DNA of 8,479 nucleotides, from the NCBI GenBank assembly GCA_041485385.1, contig JBGPJM010000211.1:1-8479 (forward strand), given 5' to 3'. This stretch comes from JBGPJM01 sp041485385 (GTDB taxonomy: Bacteria > Planctomycetota > Phycisphaerae > Phycisphaerales > UBA1924). A model generated the notes under the pieces. It was not told where the DNA came from. It saw nothing but the letters and a program-made list of their open reading frames with translations, and searched no databases. Position numbers and translations under genes: made by a program. Positions 1-5,400 of this stretch are shown here, in pieces; the stretch's first letter is position 1, and every line of letters begins with the position of its first letter.

Positions 1-102
1 ATGGTCGGCGACCTCCGTTCCCATCTCCGCAGCACGCAGCGCCGGCCCGACGTGGTGGTGTCGTTCTTCCATGCCGAGCCCGTCCGCTACGCCGCCGCGT
101 GA
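1..102 (+). CDS. C-terminal fragment of an unidentified plus-strand protein (runs off left edge)
   Basis: Frame +1 is open from the first base to a TGA at 100-102. The 33 codons have almost only G or C in the third position, as expected for real coding sequence in this genome. The tail ends RPDVVVSFFHAEPVRYAAA. The ATG at position 1 may be an internal methionine, because the window cuts the gene. No ribosome binding site can be judged and I do not recognise the family. The gene converges with the minus-strand FG-GAP gene, leaving only 12 bases between the two stop codons and no room for a terminator hairpin. It could be a chance open frame, since it is short. The codon bias is the only support. 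Confidence 0.35.
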   Translation: MVGDLRSHLRSTQRRPDVVVSFFHAEPVRYAAA

Positions 103-114
103 ACTCTCAAAGTG

Positions 115-1491
115 TCAAACAAACCTCGCTCCCCGTAATACCACGGCCAGGTCGGGCCTGGCGTCGCCGTTGAAGTCGCCCACCGCGATACACCGTGGGT
201 GGTGGTATTCACCAAGCGGGAGTCTGTCCGCCGTCAACCGAAACGTACCGTCAGGGTTGCCGAGCAGGATGGAGACGTCGCCGCCTTGGTTGCCGCCGTA
301 ATTTGGAACGGCAAGGTCTGGCCAGCCGTCGCCATTGAAGTCGCGCACCGCGACAAAGGTCGGGAAGCCGCCGTCGGTGTAGAAGCCCCCGGCTTGGTAC
401 TGGCCCTCGCGGTTGTTCCTCAGGATGCTGATGCCGGGCGGGTCTGTTCCTCCTGCCCAATCGTTTGCCACTACCAGGTCGCCCTCGTTGTTGAGCACCG
501 CCACAGAAAGTGGGAGATTACCCGCCTGGTAGTTGACCGCGGGGCGGAACGTGCCGTTGCCGTTGCCCACCAAGGTCGAGACGGTGCTGCTGTCACGATT
601 GGCCACCGCCAGGTCTAGGCCCGGCGTGCCGTCAAGGTCCTCTACCGCAATGGAACTCGGACCGGCGCCCACGGTGTAGTTGACCGGCGGAAGAAAAACG
701 CTACCACCGCTGCTCAACAGGATCGAGATGGTGCCGCTGCCGGAGTTCGCCACGGCCAGATCGGGCCGGCCGTCGCCGTTGAAGTCGCCGACCGCAATCG
801 CCGACGGCGTGGCTCCACCCGAGACTTGGCCAAAACCACCTGCCTGGAAATCGGGACCGTATCGGCCTTGGATAGAGCCGCTAGCCGCTACTACGACCCA
901 GTCGGAGAAGCCATCGGCGTTAAAGTCGCTCGTTGCTACGGCGGCCAGTGGGCTGTTGGCAGGGTTGTAGTTCACCGCCGGCAGGAACGTGCCCAGTGTG
1001 GAGTTCCCCAACAGGACCGAGACGCTGCCGCTTCCGTAGTTCGCCGAAGCCAGATCGGGCGTGCCGTCGCCGTTGAAGTCCGCCAGCGCCAAGGAGTATG
1101 TGCCGGCGCCCACAACCTGATTCGCCACTGCCTGCAAAGTCCCGTCGGGGTTGCCCGTGAAAAACGTGACAGTGCCGAGGCCGCCGTAGTTCGACACGGC
1201 CAAGTCGGATCGGCCATCGCCGTTAACGTCGCCGACGGCAACCGAGGTCGGGGTAGCGCCGGTGACATAGGTGACGGCCGTCGCGAACGCGCCCGCGGCG
1301 TTCCCGAGCAGGATGGCCAGGTTGTTATCACCCTGATTCGTCACCGCCAGATCGGGCCTGCCGTCGCCGTTGAAGTCCCCCACCGCGACGAAGTCCGGGT
1401 GGGCCCCGGCCGTCCCGTAGCCGCCCACCAGTTGAAATGTGCCCGCGTTGGGGGCCGGGTCGCCGCGGAAGATGTAGACGCTGTTGTCGCC
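115..1491 (-). CDS. FG-GAP repeat protein, C-terminal part after the internal stop
   Basis: Immediately after the TAA the frame reads GDNSVYIFRGDPAPNAGTF, which is exactly the second half of module 4. Modules 5-13 follow without another stop. If translated separately, the first usable start is a GTG at 1428 (437 aa), but I see no Shine-Dalgarno before it and no signal peptide, so independent expression looks unlikely. Modules 5-7, 9 and 12 keep near-consensus DxNGDGxxDLA loops. Module 8 (DFNADGFSDWVVV), module 10 (DLDGTPGLDLAV) and module 11 (LNNEGDLVV) are degenerate, and module 13 reads DFNGDARPDLAV. The protein ends RGARFV about 20 residues into module 13, with no terminal sorting or dockerin domain. 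Confidence 0.55.
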   Translation of the reverse strand, partial: GDNSVYIFRGDPAPNAGTFQLVGGYGTAGAHPDFVAVGDFNGDGRPDLAVTNQGDNNLAILLGNAAGAFATAVTYVTGATPTSVAVGDVNGDGRSDLAVSNYGGLGTVTFFTGNPDGTLQAVANQVVGAGTYSLALADFNGDGTPDLASANYGSGSVSVLLGNSTLGTFLPAVNYNPANSPLAAVATSDFNADGFSDWVVVAASGSIQGRYGPDFQAGGFGQVSGGATPSAIAVGDFNGDGRPDLAVANSGSGTISILLSSGGSVFLPPVNYTVGAGPSSIAVEDLDGTPGLDLAVANRDSSTVSTLVGNGNGTFRPAVNYQAGNLPLSVAVLNNEGDLVVANDWAGGTDPPGISILRNNREGQYQAGGFYTDGGFPTFVAVRDFNGDGWPDLAVPNYGGNQGGDVSILLGNPDGTFRLTADRLPLGEYHHPRCIAVGDFNGDARPDLAVVLRGARFV

Positions 1492-2022
1492 TTAGTTTGT
1501 CACCGCCAGGTCGGGCCGCCCGTCGCCGTTGAAGTCGGCGACGGCAACGGAGGTCGCACCGAAACTGGTGGCGTAGTTGACCGCCGGGGCGAACGTGCCG
1601 ATTGGGTTACCGAGAAGGATCGACAGCGAGCCGAGTGGGCCGCCCGCGCTGGCGAAGTTCGCCACCGCCAAATCGAGATTCCCGTCCCCGTTGAAGTCGC
1701 CGACCGCGACACCGTCGGGGTGGACACCGGTGGTGTAGTTGACCGCCGGCCGGAACGTCCCGTTGGGGTAAGCCAGCAGGATCGAGACGTTGTTGCTGTC
1801 GTAGTTGGCCACCGCCAGGTCCGGCCTGCCATCGCCGTTGAAGTCGCCCACCGCCACGCTGCGCGGGGCCGTGCCCGCGGGGTAGTTGACCGCGACCTGG
1901 AACGTGCCGGGGTTGGACGGCCCATTGCCCAGCATGATCGCGACGGTGTTGCTGCCGTAGTTCGCAACGGCCAAATCAGGGACGCCATCGCAGTTGAAGT
2001 CGGCCACCGCGAGGGAGAGCGC
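118..2022 (-). repeat. Tandem FG-GAP/VCBS coding repeats, 13 units of about 153 nt
   Basis: Thirteen degenerate units recur with spacings of 47-55 codons. The most conserved stretch encodes DFNGDGRPDLAVAN and appears on the plus strand as versions of GCCGTCGCCGTTGAAGTCGC. Each unit also carries a second conserved part encoding SILLGNxxGTFxPAVNY. Similarity is stronger in protein than in DNA, so these are old protein modules and not a recent satellite or CRISPR array. Units 10 and 11 are the most diverged. Confidence 0.85.
1492..1494 (-). other. In-frame TAA inside FG-GAP module 4
   Basis: On the minus strand the sequence reads GTG ACA AAC TAA GGC GAC AAC, that is VTN-stop-GDN. The equivalent place in module 5 is VTN-Q-GDN (CAG), and in most other modules it is Tyr (for example VANYGSN). 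TAA is one substitution from CAA (Gln) or TAC (Tyr). No insertion or deletion is needed to restore the reading frame. Confidence 0.85.
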
Positions 2023-2223
2023 ATGGACCCCCGTCGGGTAGTTGACCGGCGCGCCGAAGGTGAACGGGCACTGGGCGAGCGCTGTCCCCCCTCCGATCGT
2101 CGCCACCCCCAGCACCGCCGCGCCCACCTTCGCGGCCCACGCCACACGTCCGGTCCCGTCCGTCAAAAGGGACGATCCGCTCCGCGGCGACGGCCGCGAC
2201 GCTCGCGATGCACACGCACACAT
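1492..2223 (-). CDS. FG-GAP repeat protein, N-terminal part up to the internal stop (243 aa)
   Basis: This is the part that would be made if the TAA at 1494-1492 is real. It holds the signal peptide (1-50), three complete FG-GAP modules, and the start of a fourth that ends DLAVTN just before the stop. A true module continues about 30 residues further, so the product would end in mid-blade and probably fold poorly. Module 1 has DFNCDG, with Cys replacing the usual Gly. The gene has its own ribosome binding site and a promoter-like element about 95 nt upstream, in the gap after the large gene, so it need not depend on transcription from that gene. A start at 2391 is also open but has no plausible signal peptide next to it. 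Confidence 0.6.
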   Translation of the reverse strand: MCACASRASRPSPRSGSSLLTDGTGRVAWAAKVGAAVLGVATIGGGTALAQCPFTFGAPVNYPTGVHALSLAVADFNCDGVPDLAVANYGSNTVAIMLGNGPSNPGTFQVAVNYPAGTAPRSVAVGDFNGDGRPDLAVANYDSNNVSILLAYPNGTFRPAVNYTTGVHPDGVAVGDFNGDGNLDLAVANFASAGGPLGSLSILLGNPIGTFAPAVNYATSFGATSVAVADFNGDGRPDLAVTN

Positions 2224-2228
2224 GTTGG

Positions 2229-2236
2229 TCCTTTCC
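2229..2236 (-). promoter_or_regulatory. Ribosome binding site of the FG-GAP gene
   Basis: The minus strand reads GGAAAGGA, followed by 5 nt (CCAAC) and ATG at 2223. This site decides the start in favour of 2223 over the upstream in-frame ATG at 2391. Confidence 0.7.
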
Positions 2237-2313
2237 GCCAGGCCGACCGTGACGATCAGACGCCGGCCCGAGGTCCACGGGGAATCGGGCGGTCCGGTCC
2301 GAGGCGGAAGGTA

Positions 2314-2326
2314 TGACCAGTGTACC
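2314..2326 (-). promoter_or_regulatory. Promoter-like -10 element of the FG-GAP gene
   Basis: The minus strand reads GGTACACTGGTCA and contains TACACT (2324-2319), a fair sigma70-type -10 box. It lies 95 nt before the ATG. A matching 13-mer with two differences is found 98 nt before the large gene. A TTGGTG hexamer 19 nt upstream is a weak -35 candidate. The call is an inference from sequence similarity and position. Confidence 0.35.
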
Positions 2327-2411
2327 GCGCCACCCCCTCGACGCACCAAGAGAGGTTTCTCCGGCAGAGGCCAAGGCTGGGGGACGTGCACGGTGCCGAC
2401 GTGCGGCTTCC

Positions 2412-2427
2412 CGACGATGACTCGTCG
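2412..2427. repeat. Perfect 6-bp inverted repeat in the intergenic region
   Basis: CGACGA and TCGTCG flank a 4-base spacer (TGAC). There is no T-run after it on either strand, so it does not look like an intrinsic terminator. It could be an operator-like half-site pair or chance. It lies between the end of the large gene and the promoter-like site of the FG-GAP gene. Confidence 0.3.
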
Positions 2428-2455
2428 AGGGATTGGCGCAGCACGGCGGCCGCGC

Positions 2456-2484
2456 GCTGACAGTGCCGGAATCTCAGCGGTCCG
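2456..2484 (-). repeat. Imperfect shared upstream element, copy 1
   Basis: This stretch lies just after the stop of the large gene and about 230 nt before the FG-GAP start. It aligns with 7615-7641, upstream of the large gene, with 24 matching bases, two mismatches and three small gaps. The plus-strand core is GTGCCGGAATC. Read on the minus strand it also contains CGCTGA and TCAGCG as inverted arms 13 nt apart. Its function is unknown. Confidence 0.35.
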
Positions 2485-2495
2485 TAACCCTCAGG

Positions 2496-5400
2496 TCACG
2501 GGCAGGGCGTGAAGAACGCCGTCAGGAAGTCAAAGAAGTCCTGGCTGTTGGTCAGGCCATCGTGGTTGAAGTCGGCGTGGTTCTCGAAGAAATCGACGAG
2601 GAAGTCGAAGAAGTCCTGGCTGTTGACGGCACCGTCGTGGTTCCAGTCGGCAGGGCACTCGCACGTGTCCGGGACGCCGTTGGCGTTAGCGTCCGTCACG
2701 AGCCCTTCGAAGATCTCCGCCACATCGGGGATGAGGTTGCCGTTGCAGTCGGGCGGCTCGCACGGTAGGGCGGGGCGAATCGAGATGGCATCGAAGTACA
2801 TTCCGGTCGTGCCGCCGGCGCCGGGCTCGCCGGCGTAAAGGTCGAGCGCCTGGATTCGCGGCTGCCCGCCGCCGGTATCTCCGTTGATCCAGCTCTTGTC
2901 GAAGATGAACTGCTGATCGTCGTACCAGGCGTTGACGCGATCGGCGTCGAGGTCGATGTCGATGACGAAGCGCACCCAGCGCCCCTTGGCGAGCGGGACA
3001 GCGTGCGGAGGATCGAAGAGATCGCTCACAAGTTCGAGGTCGGCGTCGAACCTAATATCCAGAGACCAGTTGAGCGGTGCCGGGTAGGTGTTGAGCATGA
3101 CCACCCAGCCGGTGCCGGCCGCCGTATCGGGAACGAAGACCTGCGATTCGAGGATCCGATGACCTCCCTGGATCTCGAAACGGTGAACGGTGTCGTCACC
3201 GCGTCCGGTCGAGCCGCCTGGCGTGCCGACGATGCGCAGGGAGTGGGTGCTGTCGAACGCATGGTCGTCAACGACCGAACCGCAGACGTCGATGCTGCCC
3301 ACCCAGGCCTCCCAGCCGGCGTGCCCGCAGACAAGGCCGGCCGGGTAGAGATCGAATCCATCGCGGAATTCGTCGGGGCACGGCGGCGGCTCGGCCGCGC
3401 GCGCGACCAAGCCCATGGTCGCCGCTTCGGCGAACGTTCCGTCACCCTCGGGGTCGACCTCGATCACCAGCTCGTGCGGCAGGAACGATTGGAGTTCTGT
3501 GTATACGACCTCCAGGGGCACCGAAGCGGACGCTCCGGCGGGAAGGTTCAGGGCCCCGACGACAGGTGCTCCGGCGGGAAGGTGGTTCAGCTCGATGATG
3601 GGAATGTTGTCGCCCGGGTCAGTGCTGCGCGCGACGATGCGGTAAGAGATAGTCGATGGAGAGCCGCCGGTGTTGGTCACCATGAACGCCGCCGGCAGGG
3701 GTTGCGCCCCGGGACCGTACGAGGCAAAGAGGAATGAAGAACTGGGGTTGAACTTCCACGGCGTGACGCAGCACAGACTCACGCTCCCCTCGCACCGCTG
3801 GATGGCGCCGGTGACCGGATCTGTGAAGGTGATCGTGAAGCAGGCGCGGTCCGCAGCGGTCATGCCCGGCGGAGGAGTCACGTGGAGCGTGACGGGCGCG
3901 GAGCCGTACGCGGGCACCCACACCGACGCGGTCGCGGGAGCGAACGAAAGACCGGAGCTTAACGTGCAGGACGAGCTGGAACCGCCGCTGGCAGCGGACC
4001 AGATGAACACTTTGGGCAGCGGGGAGCCGTTATAGATCTGGAGGGTCACGTTGCCGCCGGCGGTGTTTACGCAGTGCGACCCGACGTAGCACCAGTCGCG
4101 GCACTTGCCGGCGCACCCGGCGGAGTAGATCGCGCAGATCTCGGAGGCCGAGAGCGCGCGGCGGAAGATCTCGACTTCGTCGATGGTCCCGCGGAAGAAG
4201 GCGGCCGGGCCGCCGATGGGGTGACCCGCGCCGATGTACAGGTCGGCTTGCGCGTTGGCGATGTAGCCGGTCTTGCCGGCTGGGCTGAACTGGCCGACGA
4301 TGTTGCAGTCCGCGTACAGCTTGACGCTGGCCGGGCCCGCGCTGGTGGTGAAGCGCTTGACGGTAACGGCGACGTGGTGCCACGCCCCGTCTGCGAGATT
4401 GAGGGGCGTGGAAAGGAACACTGTCTCGCCGGGGAGGGCGAGGTCGGCGAGGCCGAAGGCCAGGTTCCCATGCTGGAGGAAGAGCCGATACCCGGTCGGC
4501 GAAGAACCGGAGAGGTATACGGCGCGCTTGTCCACGATCGGCTGCTCGCCGGTGGCGGCGGTGGTCTTGATCCAGGCATCGATGGAGAAGTCGTCGGTGA
4601 CAAACTGGTACGCACCCGTGGAGGTGGGCGCGGGGGAGACCACGCGGTCGTCGATGCCGTCGAATTGCAGCGCACCGCCGACCATTCCCTTGACCGGAGC
4701 GGGCGAGTTGGAGAAGCCTGGCGCGCCGCCCAAGGCGGTCTGCGTGGGCTCGGGGTGGCACGGGCGCTGGCTGGCGATCTCGTGGATCGCCGGCGTCTTC
4801 TCATCGAACGGCCACCACCCGACGAGGCCCGCGGGCGGGGGCACGCAGTTGGTGTTCTCAACCAGGCAGATACTGTCGAACCCGATGGTCTCGGCGTTGC
4901 CGTTGAAGTCTGCTACAAAGCTCAGGTCGGTCACGCGACCTCGCAACCAGTCCAGATCAGCAGGCGTCACACCCGCCGGGCCGAACGTCCAAGTGCCCAG
5001 CCCAGCCGTCGGCTGAATGCCGGGCGGGAGCGGAATGCGAATGTGCTTCCATCCCGCGATGTCCGTGATCGGCGTGGTCGAGACAAAGGTGGCGAACACG
5101 GCGCCGTATCCAGAGGGCGAAAGCAGCCCGGTGTTCGCCCCCGACGCTGTTTCGTCGCGACGGATCGTGATCGACGGGTAGAATGGAGGAGAACCGGGCA
5201 CGCCGTCGCTGAACATGTTGATGTCGAACTCGAGATACCCGCAGAAGCAGTCCCACTTGCCGTGGAACGCAGACGGTGCGTGAAGCACGGGGGATTGGCC
5301 GGCGGCCAGGCCCCTCACATGCAGATACCCGTCGCCCGGCCCGCCGCTCGCTCCGCCGGCGCCCGGGTTGTACATTGGTGGGACGACGTTTCCCGTGGCG

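Larger units (their letters stand above)
115..2223 (-). pseudogene. Secreted FG-GAP/VCBS repeat (beta-propeller-type) protein, interrupted by one in-frame TAA
   Basis: Read through its single internal stop, this frame gives 702 codons. Residues 1-50 look like a signal peptide: an Arg-containing n-region, a hydrophobic stretch at about 29-45, and cleavage after TALA50 before QCPF. Thirteen FG-GAP/VCBS modules follow, with motif DFNGDGxPDLAVAN starting near residues 75, 127, 176, 230, 283, 332, 382, 433, 480, 529, 577, 628 and 683, a period of about 51. Such modules form propeller blades with Ca2+-binding DxNxDG loops, and the proteins are usually extracellular. I chose the ATG at 2223 because AAAGGA lies 5 nt upstream and a signal peptide follows directly; the longer start at 2391 adds an unlikely leader. 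Codon 244 is TAA, yet the frame and repeat spacing continue unbroken to a TGA at 115-117. A recent nonsense mutation or a sequencing error is most likely. Readthrough is possible but unsupported. The last module is cut short. Confidence 0.75.

Noticed and set aside
118..2022. CRISPR or satellite-type repeat array
   Set aside because: The repeats are degenerate, have a period of about 153 nt, stay in frame and encode FG-GAP modules. There is no constant repeat with variable spacers.
826..2316. 496-codon plus-strand open frame with repeated RHRQIGPAVAVEV-like units
   Set aside because: It is the antisense shadow of the FG-GAP repeats: its repeat units are the complement of DFNGDGRPDLAV. It has no ribosome binding site, and the minus frame has the recognisable domains and signal peptide.
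2224..2391. Upstream ATG at 2391 as the start of the FG-GAP gene
   Set aside because: It would add 56 residues before the signal peptide and read through the promoter-like element and the strong AAAGGA site that fits the ATG at 2223.
2428..2495. Intrinsic terminator after the large gene
   Set aside because: Short inverted repeats exist (CGCTGA/TCAGCG), but there is no stable stem followed by a T-run on the minus strand.
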